NCBI GenBank assembly: GCA_002897775.1
Contig: BDTR01000053.1
Coordinates: 124,001 to 188,000 of the forward strand
DNA length: 64,000 bases
Source of the DNA: a bacterium BMS3Bbin08
GTDB taxonomy: Bacteria; Nitrospirota; Thermodesulfovibrionia; UBA6902; BMS3Bbin08
Direction of reading: 5' to 3'
Notes under the pieces: generated by a model
Seen by the model: only the letters and a program-made list of their open reading frames with translations
What the model was told of the DNA's origin: nothing
Databases searched by the model: none
Position numbers and translations under genes: made by a program
Part shown: positions 34,705 to 43,397 of the stretch, in pieces
How the letters are laid out: every line of letters begins with the position of its first letter
How positions within the stretch are numbered: position 1 is the stretch's first letter

Positions 34705-36921
34705 TTACTGCACAGGTTGATTTACTGGAAGCATGATCTTGAACGTAGTTCCCATGCCGGCCTGGCTCTGAGCATCTATACTGCCGCCGTGGTTTTCCAC
34801 GATCCGGTACACTATGGACAGTCCCAGGCCCATACCGCCGTCAGGTGATTTGGTCGTAAAAAAAGGATTAAAGATACTCGTTGCTTCTGCTTTAGCGATA
34901 CCGCACCCTGTATCAGAAAAAGTAAGTTCTACATGTTTTTTGTCCTTACTAACCGCGCCTTTTATCTTAATGACGCCGCCACCGGGATCGTTCAAACTGT
35001 CAATGGCATCCTTCGCATTGGTAATTATATTAATAAAAGCCTGCTCAAGCTGGTTATGGTCTCCGCGGATCCCTGGAAGACGCCGGGGCAAAGACTTTTT
35101 CACTTTGATATTGTGTAGCCTTAACTGTTCGTTTAAAAGCATAAGGGCATCCTCTATGGGCCGGCTTATATCTATATCTTCCTTGAAGAAGTCAGACTTT
35201 CTGGCAAAGAAACGCACATGCCGTATGATCTTATCCATCCTGTCAGCCTGCTCCACAATTTTGTTCAGGTCTGTTCTCAACGGGTTATCATCATCCAGGT
35301 CCATGAGCACTGCCTGGGCAAAACCCTTTATGCCTGTAAGGGGCTGGTTGAGCTCATGCGAGATGCCCGCGGCAAGCTGGCCCATTGCCGCCATTTTTCC
35401 GGACTGGATAAGCTGCTCCTGCGTATCCTTGAGCTCCTGATAGGCCGCGCTCAATTCTTCTTCTGCTATTTTAATACTGGTAACATCCTGACCATATAAA
35501 TTGACATAGCCGGGTCCGGTAAAAGGCACTACTGTAAGTAAAATGATAGTATCAGAATATTTGATCTGGATATGCTTTTTTGCGTCCGCGCCAAGGGTAT
35601 CTTTAATTATTTTTCGCCACGTTCTTGGCGCTCGCTCACCGACCTTACATTCCCATTTATCCAGCATGGGTTTACCTGCCTCGTTGCAATAGAGAATATA
35701 ACCGTCTTTATCTATACGAAGCACAGGATAGGGACTTTCTGAAGGAAATCTGGCTATGCTTTTTAATTCTTCCTTTATACCTTTAAGCCCGGTGACGTCC
35801 CTTGCGATGGCCCTGGTCCCGACAAAGTCACCTTTCCTGTTTCTTTCAACATAGATATTTAAAATAACGTTGAGCACCCTGCCGTCTTTTCTGACAAATT
35901 CCCTCCCCAGGTTCAATAAGGCGCTATCAACGGTTATTTTCGGGAAAATTTCCTCAAAAAGTTTTTTTGACCTTTTTGTGAAGAAAGTGGTGAGATGTTT
36001 TCCTATGACATCCTCTCTTTTGTAACCGAGCATTTTCCCAAATGTCCTGTTACAGTCAATTATTGTCCCGTCCTTATCGATCGAGTAATACATATCCGGG
36101 GCATTGTCATATAGATCACGGAATTTTTGTTCTGACTCTTTCAATGCCTTATCCAATTTCTTGCGTTCGGTAATATCATCATAGACAGCAACTATCTCTC
36201 CTGAAAGCAGTTTATAGACATAGTTTTCCCGCCAGCCCGCTATCCTGTTATCTTTATATAAAGCAACAGGGTGATGTTGGGGTTTCCCTGTCTTCCATAC
36301 ACGCTGGAATACGTCGAGAAGCCCGAACTCGCTGACCCCGGGAAAGACTTCTGTTACTTTCTTCCCTATGACGTTTTCTTTTTTGATGGAATCTATATTT
36401 TCTCCCGCCCTGTTGAAATCCCTGAATACAAAGTCCTCTCCATCCGCGGTAGCCTCATACACCGCTGCTCCGCTGCTCATGTTATTGATCAATTCCCTGA
36501 ATCTTGTTTCGCTCTCCTGCAGTGCCTTCTCCACTTTCCTGCGTTCGGTGATATCTCTGGCAATGTGAATGGATGCGATAACTTCGCCTTTACCGTTTGA
36601 TATAGGCGACGTGGATACCTCGAAATAACTCCCCGATTGCGGTTCGAATATCTCAACGCGAACTGTCTCTTTTTTCTTCAGTGTTTGTTTATGAGGACAG
36701 TTCAACGGGGGCTTATCTGTCTTATGCAGTAATTCATAACAGGTCTTGCCGATAGCCTCATCAGGCAACATTTTTACGGCATCAGCAAAAGCCTTATTTA
36801 CCTTCACGATCCGGTAGTCACTATCACAGATCGAAACCAGGTCAGGAATGTGGTCAAAGGCTGCGCTAAACCATTCAGACAATTTCCATTCAGTAAGAAT
36901 CGGGTCAGCTTTTTTCTTCAT
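34705..36921 (-). CDS. Soluble four-PAS histidine kinase
   Basis: 738 residues without membrane helices: PAS 1 (about 15-130, with Cys motif KTCYELLHKTDKPPLNCP), PAS 2 (135-255), PAS 3 (260-385), PAS 4 (390-490), HisKA (ISHELNQPLTG) and HATPase (DTGCGIAKAEA, GMGLGLSIV). The kinase core is close to 13179 and 18479. This copy lacks the hairpin-derived tail and ends naturally (KIMLPVNQPVQ), which shows that the tail in the paralogues was acquired. No adjacent partner regulator; the HTH-receiver gene lies 323 bases downstream. Confidence 0.92.
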   Translation of the reverse strand: MKKKADPILTEWKLSEWFSAAFDHIPDLVSICDSDYRIVKVNKAFADAVKMLPDEAIGKTCYELLHKTDKPPLNCPHKQTLKKKETVRVEIFEPQSGSYFEVSTSPISNGKGEVIASIHIARDITERRKVEKALQESETRFRELINNMSSGAAVYEATADGEDFVFRDFNRAGENIDSIKKENVIGKKVTEVFPGVSEFGLLDVFQRVWKTGKPQHHPVALYKDNRIAGWRENYVYKLLSGEIVAVYDDITERKKLDKALKESEQKFRDLYDNAPDMYYSIDKDGTIIDCNRTFGKMLGYKREDVIGKHLTTFFTKRSKKLFEEIFPKITVDSALLNLGREFVRKDGRVLNVILNIYVERNRKGDFVGTRAIARDVTGLKGIKEELKSIARFPSESPYPVLRIDKDGYILYCNEAGKPMLDKWECKVGERAPRTWRKIIKDTLGADAKKHIQIKYSDTIILLTVVPFTGPGYVNLYGQDVTSIKIAEEELSAAYQELKDTQEQLIQSGKMAAMGQLAAGISHELNQPLTGIKGFAQAVLMDLDDDNPLRTDLNKIVEQADRMDKIIRHVRFFARKSDFFKEDIDISRPIEDALMLLNEQLRLHNIKVKKSLPRRLPGIRGDHNQLEQAFINIITNAKDAIDSLNDPGGGVIKIKGAVSKDKKHVELTFSDTGCGIAKAEATSIFNPFFTTKSPDGGMGLGLSIVYRIVENHGGSIDAQSQAGMGTTFKIMLPVNQPVQ

Positions 36922-37086
36922 GTATGCCTACCCTTATTTAAAAGTCCATGCTGCATTTATTCTCTGACCCTGCTGGAAATATTGAAACTGTTTTTGATAG
37001 CGTCGGTTTTCGTGCTTTTAAATGTAAACGCTATATTAAGTCTAAATGTGCGATACTATATCATAAAAACTTTCCGTAATGCGGCC

Positions 37087-38117
37087 GGGGTCAGGTCTTC
37101 ATTCTTCACTTAATTTGGCATCTAGTTCTCGCACAACTTTCCTGTACTTTCTGTTTGCCACCAGTTCTTTTCTTGCTCTTGACGCTCCCTGACTTACTGC
37201 CGTATACCCTACTCCAAAATATCTACCAATTTCTTCATTGCTGATATCTGTTAATTTTCTTAAAAGATAAAAAGTGATTTTTCTTGCAAAATTGCCTCGT
37301 TTCCCAACCGATCTAATCTCCTGCTCACTTAGTCTAAGCCTTTTTGCTACTTCTTCTATTACTCTCTTACATGAAATGTCTCTTGCAAGCCTTCTGCTCT
37401 CGGGTATTTCTCTGTGTTCCTTTAAATCTAATTTTTTCTTTATCTTCTCTATAAAGTCTTCATTCCCGATTACCGGACCTGCTTTAACATGATTAAAGGG
37501 ATCATCTTCGGCAGCCGTTAATCCCTCCTCAATAAATATTTTATATAGATTTTTTGCCTGAGTCTCTCTTGTGCTGTACTGCCCAAGTATCCATTCACTA
37601 GTCAACCATTTTTCTTTTATCGATCTGCCTATATAGTCAAGATAACTGCTCCATTTATATTCTTCCGGCCTTTTAACTATTAACGCTCGAACTGGATTTA
37701 AATGAATATAACGACTTACAGAGAGCAAGTATCGCTCCTTTTCTATTAACAACCCCTTATACCTGCCCTGAAAGAGATGCCCAACCCTTTGATGCTTCTT
37801 GTTAAAGTAGACTGTATAAGCTGTATTCAGGTAATGCATCACTCTCGTAATATTACCTTTGGGGGTCTCTATTAATAGATGATAATGATTCTCCATCAAC
37901 ACATATCCATGAATTACAACTTGGTATCGAGCTGGAAGCTCAGATAAAATTTTAAGGAATTTCCTGCAATCTCCATCTTTTCTGTATATTGGTTTTTTTT
38001 CATTCCCTCTTGAGGTTATATGATAGAGGGCGCCGTCATACTCAATTCTTAGTGGTCTTGCCATAAGTTGTTTTTACTATAAAATATTTTTTGTGTCAAG
38101 TTTGAAGACCTGACCCC
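37087..38117. mobile_element. RAYT-type transposon-like element with 15 bp inverted ends
   Basis: GGGGTCAGGTCTTCA at 37087-37101 and its exact complement TGAAGACCTGACCCC at 38103-38117 bracket a single transposase gene. The stop codon of the gene lies inside the left repeat. No target duplication is evident by eye. It separates the signalling island from the hydrogenase locus. Confidence 0.8.
37099..38064 (-). CDS. REP-associated (Y1/HUH) transposase with DnaA-like C-terminal domain
   Basis: 321 residues. The N-terminal Y1-transposase domain (1-190) starts ARPLRIEYDGALYHITSRG and has the HUH pair in ENHYHLLIE, then NTAYTVYFNKKH with the candidate catalytic Tyr and GHLFQGRYK. The C-terminal part (about 235-315) resembles the DnaA DNA-binding domain often fused to RAYTs: LRLSEQEIRSVGKRGN, then NEEIGRYFGVGYTAVSQG. 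Apparently intact. Confidence 0.92.
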   Translation of the reverse strand: MARPLRIEYDGALYHITSRGNEKKPIYRKDGDCRKFLKILSELPARYQVVIHGYVLMENHYHLLIETPKGNITRVMHYLNTAYTVYFNKKHQRVGHLFQGRYKGLLIEKERYLLSVSRYIHLNPVRALIVKRPEEYKWSSYLDYIGRSIKEKWLTSEWILGQYSTRETQAKNLYKIFIEEGLTAAEDDPFNHVKAGPVIGNEDFIEKIKKKLDLKEHREIPESRRLARDISCKRVIEEVAKRLRLSEQEIRSVGKRGNFARKITFYLLRKLTDISNEEIGRYFGVGYTAVSQGASRARKELVANRKYRKVVRELDAKLSEE

Positions 38118-38126
38118 TTTTATTTC

Positions 38127-38155
38127 TTGACATATGCCCGCATATTTGATATTCC
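38127..38155 (+). promoter_or_regulatory. Candidate promoter of the hydrogenase operon
   Basis: TTGACA (38127-38132), 17-base spacer, TATTCC (38150-38155), only nine bases after the RAYT inverted repeat. A partly palindromic AT stretch (TATATATGTCTAAATATATA) lies at about 38179-38198, before the small-subunit ribosome site. The -10 is weak, so activation is possible. Confidence 0.5.
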
Positions 38156-38240
38156 TTTATGAAGCATCATTCCTCATATATATGTCTAAATATATAAAAA
38201 CAGCTTCATTTTTTCTCACTCAAAAAAAGGGGGTGACCGG

Positions 38241-39341
38241 ATGAAATCTTCATCTGACGACGTTCTGCATGAAATGACAGAAACGCTGGAGTCTCTTGCG
38301 AAAAAGGGGGTATCCCGCAGGGACTTCATGAAGTTCTGTACCGGAATGGCCGCATTACTTGCTTTACCAGCCTCTTTCATTCCAAAAATAGCCGAGGCAG
38401 TAACCGGAGGGAAAAAGCCAATTCTCGTATGGCTTGAATATCAGGACTGCGCCGGTGATACTGAAGCCCTGCTCAGGGTGACAAAACCCACGGTGGGACA
38501 GCTTATACTTGATATCCTGTCTGTGGACTATCACGAGACGATAATGGCGCCTTCAGGATTTCAGGCTGAAAAGTCACTCAGGGATGTAGTTGAAAACCAT
38601 AAGGGAAACTATCTCGTAGTTGTAGAGGGTTCCATCCCCATGAAAGATGATGGTGTTTACTGCTGTATTGGCGGCAGGTCTGCTGTTGACCTTGCCAGAG
38701 AGGTATGCGGCAATGCCCTTGCTACTATAGCCGTAGGAACCTGTGCCACTTATGGCGGAATACCGGCCGCATCTCCCAATCCCACAGGTGCTGTAGGTGT
38801 TAAGGAAGCCGTACCTAATGCCACGGTTATTAATCTACCGGGATGCCCTGCGAACGCGGAGAATATTTCTGCCACTATTGTTCATTATCTTACATTCGGC
38901 AAACTTCCAAGCACAGACAAACTCGGCAGGCCTTATTTTGCTTACGGCAAAAGGATCCACGACAACTGCGAAAGAAGGGGGCATTTTGATGCCGGACAGT
39001 TCGCAAGGCAGTGGGGAGATGAAGGGCATAGACAGGGATGGTGCCTTTATGAGATGGGATGTAAAGGGCCTGAAACCTTTCATAACTGCCCGACCATTAA
39101 ATACAATGAAGGCACAAGCTGGCCGGTACAGGCAGGACACGGCTGTATAGGCTGTTCAGAACCAAGTTTCTGGGATACAATGAGCCCGTTCTATAAACGG
39201 CTTCCTAAAGTTCCCGGATTTGGTGTTGAAAGCACGGCTGATAAGGTCGGCGCCGGACTTGCCGCGGCAACAGCTGCCGGCATTCTTGCTCATGGAATAG
39301 GAAGAGCGATAAAACCCAGGAAAGAAGAGGGAGGTGAATAG
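38241..39341 (+). CDS. hyaA: Uptake [NiFe] hydrogenase small subunit, Tat-exported
   Basis: 366 residues. A twin-arginine signal ([19 protein letters not shown]) is followed by the electron-transfer subunit and a C-terminal membrane anchor (about 338-355). The distal and medial cluster ligands are present: [44 protein letters not shown]. At the proximal cluster the usual CxxC is [10 protein letters not shown], with Asp in place of the second Cys. A 3Cys-1Asp proximal cluster is known from actinobacterial-type (group 1h) hydrogenases. Strong ribosome site AGGGGGTG. Its stop is two bases before the large-subunit start. It passes electrons from the active site to the cytochrome b encoded downstream. 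Confidence 0.95.
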   Translation: MKSSSDDVLHEMTETLESLAKKGVSRRDFMKFCTGMAALLALPASFIPKIAEAVTGGKKPILVWLEYQDCAGDTEALLRVTKPTVGQLILDILSVDYHETIMAPSGFQAEKSLRDVVENHKGNYLVVVEGSIPMKDDGVYCCIGGRSAVDLAREVCGNALATIAVGTCATYGGIPAASPNPTGAVGVKEAVPNATVINLPGCPANAENISATIVHYLTFGKLPSTDKLGRPYFAYGKRIHDNCERRGHFDAGQFARQWGDEGHRQGWCLYEMGCKGPETFHNCPTIKYNEGTSWPVQAGHGCIGCSEPSFWDTMSPFYKRLPKVPGFGVESTADKVGAGLAAATAAGILAHGIGRAIKPRKEEGGE

Positions 39342-39343
39342 AA

Positions 39344-41059
39344 TTGGCAAAGAAAATAGTTGTTGACCCTATTACAAGGATTGAAGGACATCTGAGGATC
39401 GAGGCCAAGGTTGAGAACGGCAAGATCGTTGACGCGTGGAGCTCAAGCACAATGTTCAGAGGGATCGAGCTCATTCTTAAAGGCAGAGACCCCAGAGATG
39501 CCTGGGCATTCACTCAGCGAATATGAGGCGTCTGAACTACGGTTCACGCAACCGCCTCGGTGAGAGCGGTCGAAAATGCTTTAGGAATCACAATCCCTGA
39601 TAACGCAAGGATCATAAGAAATCTTATTACAGGGATCCAGTATGTTCAGGACCATGTAATACACTTCTATCATCTCCATGCGCTTGACTGGGTCGACATA
39701 GTAAGCGCTTTAAGTGCAGATCCGGCCAAGACATCATCTCTAACACAGTCAATATCAGACTGGCCCAAATCAAGCACGGATTATTTCAAGAGTGTCCGGG
39801 ACAAGCTTAAATCCTTTGTTGATAACGGACAGTTGGGTCCTTTTGCCAACGGTTATTGGGGACATCCAGCGTACAAACTTCCGCCTGAAGCAAATCTCAT
39901 GGCTGTAGCCCATTACCTTGAAGCGCTTGACTGGCAGAGAGATGTCATAAAGATACAAGCTCTTCTTGGAGCTAAAAACCCTCACGCGCAGACTTACATT
40001 GTTGGCGGCATGTCAATTCCTGTTGATCCGGACAGCCAGAACGCGCTTAACGCCGGAAGCATTGCTTTTATATCCGGCTTGGCCAAAAAGGCACAGGAGT
40101 TTGTTGACCAGGTCTACATTCCTGATGTTCTTGCGGTTGCTCCTTTCTATTTAGACTGGGCCGGTCACGGTGCGGGCGTCGGCAACTACATGTCCTATGG
40201 TGAATTTCCCGAAGACAATGTCAGCAATACGGAAAAGATGTGGCTTCCCAGCGGCATTATCCTGAATAAGGACCTGTCAAAGGTCCATAAGGTTGACCAG
40301 TCAAAGGTAACTGAGTACGTTACCCATTCCTGGTATGAATATTCTGACGGCGACGGCAAGGCAAAGCATCCGTATGATGGTGAGACTAACTATAAGTACT
40401 CAGGACCAAAACCTCCATACAAATTCCTGGATACTGACAAAAAGTATACATGGCTTAAGGCCCCGCGTTATGACAACAAGGCAATGGAGGTCGGTCCGCT
40501 GTCAAGAATGCTTGTTGCATATGCTTCCGGGCACAAGAGAGTTCAGGAAGCAGTCAATCATGTGCTGAAGACTCTTGGGAACCTGCCGGCAACGGTCCTG
40601 TTCTCAACACTCGGAAGGATTGCCGCACGGGCAATTGAAACACAAATCACTGCTGAAATGATACCTGTCTGGCTGGGTCAGCTCACTGCCAATATGAAAA
40701 AAGGCGACCTTAAGATCCACAGCGGCGAGAAATGGGATCCTTCTGAATGGCCAGCTGAGGCAAAGGGTTACGGATTTCATGAGGCCCCAAGGGGCGCGCT
40801 CGGCCACTGGATCAACATCAAAAACAAAAAGATAGCTAATTATCAGATCGTCGTGCCCGGAACATGGAACGGTTCGCCAAGGGATGCAAAAGACCAGAGA
40901 GGGCCGTATGAGTCCGCCCTTATAGGAACTCCTGTGGCTAACATCGAACAGCCGCTTGAGATACTCAGGACCATTCATTCATTTGACCCCTGCATGGCAT
41001 GTGCCGTTCATGTGGTTGACCCTGATGGAAACGAGGTAATAAGGATAAAGGTAAAATAA
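39344..41059 (+). CDS. hyaB: [NiFe] hydrogenase large subunit with two predicted selenocysteines in the L1 motif
   Basis: 571 residues when two in-frame TGA codons (39524-39526 and 39533-39535) are read as Sec. The TTG start follows GGAGGTG. The first 60 codons read [13 protein letters not shown] and [13 protein letters not shown], classic large-subunit sequence. The frame continues [22 protein letters not shown], exactly the L1 motif RICGVCTTxHxxxS of the family with both Cys codons replaced by TGA, and then stays open to 41059 in phase. The L2 motif near the C-terminus is ordinary ([10 protein letters not shown]) and is followed by a 15-residue extension for removal by the maturation protease. 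Automatic annotation would split this into a 60-residue ORF and a 499-residue ORF. The alternative, a pseudogene with two nonsense mutations, is unlikely. Confidence 0.88.
39551..39570 (+). promoter_or_regulatory. Bacterial-type SECIS hairpin in the large-subunit mRNA
   Basis: Eight base pairs: ACCGCCTC (39551-39558) pairs with GAG (39562-39564) and GCGGT (39566-39570), with bulged A39565 and the loop GGT. The loop begins with G and lies 23 bases after the second TGA and 32 after the first. Both fall in the spacing known for bacterial SECIS elements (roughly 16-37 bases), and a GGU-containing loop with a bulge is what SelB recognises in E. coli fdhF. Confidence 0.7.
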
Positions 41060-41072
41060 AGGGGGAACGGAT

Positions 41073-41738
41073 ATGGAAGAACAAAGAACAAGAAAATACG
41101 TCTGGGAATTCCCCGTCAGACTTACCCACTGGATAAACGCCCTGAGTATTCTTGCGCTCTCGTTCACCGGACTCTACATCGGTATGCCTTTTATCCATGC
41201 CACATCGCCTGACCAGTACATAATGGGCTGGATGAGGCTTGTCCACTTTATCGCTGCCTACACCTTTATGATGAGCATAATAATCAGAAGCTACTGGTCT
41301 CTCATGGGTAACAGGTATGCGAGCTTTAAGATCTTTTTCCCATTCTCGATCAGGAAGTTAGGCGATATGCTGGAAGAATTAAAATTCTATCTCCTGATCA
41401 GCAGAAAACCTCCTTCTATCACTGGTCATACAGCTTTAGGTGGACTCACTATGCTTATCGTGTGGGTTATCTTTATCTTCGAGATAATCTCAGGATTCGC
41501 GCTCTACTCGGTGACACATTCAGGGGCTGTGTGGACAATACTGGGCGGATGGCTTGTAGGTATAATGTACCTTCCTACTATTAGGTTGTACCATCATCTC
41601 CTTATGTACGTGATACTGGCATTTACCCTTGTTCATATCTATATTGTCTGGTATTCCACGAGTAGCGAAAAGAACGGGCTGATGGCCTCGATCCTTAGCG
41701 GGTACAAGTTCGTAACTGGAAAAGAGCAGGACATATAA
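41073..41738 (+). CDS. hyaC: Hydrogenase cytochrome b subunit
   Basis: 221-residue membrane protein with four or more helices, of the Ni/Fe-hydrogenase b-type cytochrome family. The likely heme ligand His residues are in FPVRLTHWINALS, MRLVHFIAAYTF and IRLYHHLLMYVILAFTLVHI. It anchors the two hydrogenase subunits and transfers electrons to the quinone pool. Ribosome site GGGGGAACGG. It starts 13 bases after the large-subunit stop. Confidence 0.92.
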   Translation: MEEQRTRKYVWEFPVRLTHWINALSILALSFTGLYIGMPFIHATSPDQYIMGWMRLVHFIAAYTFMMSIIIRSYWSLMGNRYASFKIFFPFSIRKLGDMLEELKFYLLISRKPPSITGHTALGGLTMLIVWVIFIFEIISGFALYSVTHSGAVWTILGGWLVGIMYLPTIRLYHHLLMYVILAFTLVHIYIVWYSTSSEKNGLMASILSGYKFVTGKEQDI

Positions 41739-41780
41739 AAGGCCGGGAATAGAGGACAGACAGATATCATAAGTAACAAC

Positions 41781-41827
41781 AGCCCCGGGACCTCAATATT
41801 ATCATGGGTTTCCGGGGCTTGTTTTTT
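41781..41827 (+). terminator. Terminator or attenuator between structural and maturation genes
   Basis: AGCCCCGGGA pairs with TTCCGGGGCT across a 20-base loop, followed by TGTTTTTTG. It lies just upstream of the ribosome site of the maturation protease, so it should reduce readthrough into the accessory genes. Confidence 0.7.
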
Positions 41828-41838
41828 GGGGAGGTCTA

Positions 41839-42330
41839 TTGAAGATAACGGTACTGGGAATAGGCAATCTGCTTCTAAGCGACGACGGTGTCGGCGTTCA
41901 CGCGCTCAATAGATTAAAGAACGATTACGAATTCCCCGAGTACGTGCGATTGATCGACGGCGGCACAAAGGGCCTTGACCTTTTGCCGCTGTTTGAAAAG
42001 CAGGATAAGGTCTTAATAATTGACGCGGCCAATTTTAAAAAAGAGCCGGGCACGATCGACATTGTGGAAGGCGACAAGATCCCGGCCTTTCTAAGCTCCA
42101 AGCTGTCCGTGCACCAGATAGGGCTGCCTGACATGCTTTTTGCCGCCAGATTGATGGAGATCACGCCTGCCGAGATGTGCCTGATCGGAATACAACCCAG
42201 ATCCATGGAAACCAGTATAGAACTGACAGAAGAGATAAAAAACCGGCTCGAACCGCTTTTAAGCAGGGTGCTTCAGAAATTAGAAGAATGGGGAGTAAGC
42301 CCAGTTAGAAGAACTTTGACCACGCCTTAG
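41839..42330 (+). CDS. hyaD: Hydrogenase maturation endopeptidase
   Basis: 163 residues from a TTG start with ribosome site GGGGAGG five bases before it. HyaD/HupD/HybD family: ITVLGIGNLLLSDDGVGVHA with the conserved Asp, LIDGGTKGLDLLP, and LSVHQIGLPDML with the conserved His. It removes the C-terminal peptide after the L2 His of the large subunit once nickel is inserted. The last dozen residues (SPVRRTLTTP) read into the hairpin repeat at 42300, so the natural C-terminus has been altered. Confidence 0.93.
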   Translation: MKITVLGIGNLLLSDDGVGVHALNRLKNDYEFPEYVRLIDGGTKGLDLLPLFEKQDKVLIIDAANFKKEPGTIDIVEGDKIPAFLSSKLSVHQIGLPDMLFAARLMEITPAEMCLIGIQPRSMETSIELTEEIKNRLEPLLSRVLQKLEEWGVSPVRRTLTTP

Positions 42331-42405
42331 GCGTATTAAACCCCGTATTCACTTTAAAAGGAGTTTTTTTACTCACGTTGAAAGCAGCGGGGCTTTCTAA
42401 CGGGG
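42300..42405. repeat. CCCCGTT-family hairpin element, long copy
   Basis: Begins CCCAGTTAGAAG and ends CTTTCTAACGGGG. A related GCGGGGCTTTC sequence lies near the right end. It overlaps the 3' end of the protease gene and fills most of the gap to hypC. Confidence 0.65.
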
Positions 42406-42462
42406 TCCCGGCTCCCGGATAATCAATAGCATTTTTCCAGTCTTATTTTTTAGAATATATGA

Positions 42463-42508
42463 TACTTCTTAATGACTTAATAACTTATTGACTCAATAAC
42501 TGATTAAG
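42463..42508. repeat. Heptad repeat upstream of hypC
   Basis: TTAATGA CTTAATA ACTTATT GACTCAA TAACTGA. The same word family occurs before hypD (45264) and before the nitroreductase (55715). Confidence 0.7.
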
Positions 42509-42521
42509 ACGGAGGCCTGAG

Positions 42522-42767
42522 ATGTGTGTTGGCGTACCCATGAAAATGATAGATATTAACTACCCTGCCGGGACCGCGGAAGCCAAAGGGGTCACAAGGC
42601 GGATAGGCCTGCAGCTTATTCCTGAGGAAGATATCCAAATAGGCGATTACGTGATAGTACACGTGGGATTCGCGATAGAGAAGCTTGACAGGAAACAGGC
42701 TGATGAGATATGGAACATGCTGGACGAGATGCTCAGTATAGCGGACCAAGAGGAAGAAGATGCATGA
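42522..42767 (+). CDS. hypC: Hydrogenase maturation chaperone HypC
   Basis: 81 residues beginning MCVGVPMKMIDI, with the essential N-terminal Cys2, and a typical HypC core (GDYVIVHVGFAIEKLD). It carries the Fe(CN)2CO precursor with HypD to the large subunit. Ribosome site GGAGG. It overlaps hypA by eight bases. Confidence 0.96.
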   Translation: MCVGVPMKMIDINYPAGTAEAKGVTRRIGLQLIPEEDIQIGDYVIVHVGFAIEKLDRKQADEIWNMLDEMLSIADQEEEDA

Positions 42768-43110
42768 AGTATCTGTTGCAATTGGTATGGTAGACGAGCT
42801 AATGAGAATAGCTAATGAGAATAATGCCAAAAAGGTCCTCACAGTAAACCTGAAAATAGGGAAAATGAGCGGGCTTGTAACTGATTCCCTTAAATTCGCC
42901 TTTGACGCCGTAAAACTGGAATATCCGCTCCTGTCCTCAACAACGATCGAAATAGAGGAAATACCGCTGGTCTATGAATGCAACGATTGCGGGAATAAGT
43001 TTCAGAAGGATGACATGCATTTCCCGTCCTGCCCGGACTGCGGATCTTTTAATTTAAAAATACTGTCAGGCGAGGAAATGAACATCGCGAACCTGGAAGT
43101 GGAGACATGA
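42760..43110 (+). CDS. hypA: Nickel-insertion protein HypA
   Basis: 116 residues: MHEVSVAIGMVDEL with the nickel-binding His2-Glu3, and a zinc site YECNDCGNKF...CPDCGSF. It delivers nickel with HypB. Confidence 0.97.
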   Translation: MHEVSVAIGMVDELMRIANENNAKKVLTVNLKIGKMSGLVTDSLKFAFDAVKLEYPLLSSTTIEIEEIPLVYECNDCGNKFQKDDMHFPSCPDCGSFNLKILSGEEMNIANLEVET

Positions 43111-43397
43111 CATCCTGAAAAAATCAGTATGTCTGATTACACAGATTTAACTCATAGATTCCACAGATTAAAATGCAATAGCGAGTGTTAATGAGCGAAT
43201 ATAAATAAATGCATAGTGAGCGTTAGTGAACTAATATGAATAAATAGAAAAATCCTTACATTAGATTTCCGTAGGGAAGATTAAATTAGTAAATTCCCTA
43301 CATTAGGTTTCCGAAGGGGACATAAAAAAATAATCGGTGTAATCATCTTCTATATCAGTGTAATCAAGTATAATGACTATTATACTGGGAGGTACTG
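43111..43397. repeat. Intergenic repeats in multiples of seven, with a palindrome before hypB
   Basis: A 287-base gap. It contains CACAGATTTAAC / CACAGATTAAAA words, a 35-base unit repeated at about 43175 and 43210 (TAGCGAGTGTTAATGAGCGA / TAGTGAGCGTTAGTGAACTA) and a 42-base period pair (TTACATTAGATTTCCGTAGG / CTACATTAGGTTTCCGAAGG). The palindrome AGTATAAT-gact-ATTATACT (43367-43386) lies just before the hypB ribosome site and includes a TATAAT. No ORF is supported. Confidence 0.7.

Noticed and set aside
39344..39526. A stand-alone 60-codon hydrogenase fragment followed by a separate 499-codon gene
   Set aside because: The two pieces are in the same frame, the only stops are two TGA codons at the conserved L1 cysteines, and a SECIS-like hairpin follows. 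One selenoprotein gene explains this better than a broken gene.
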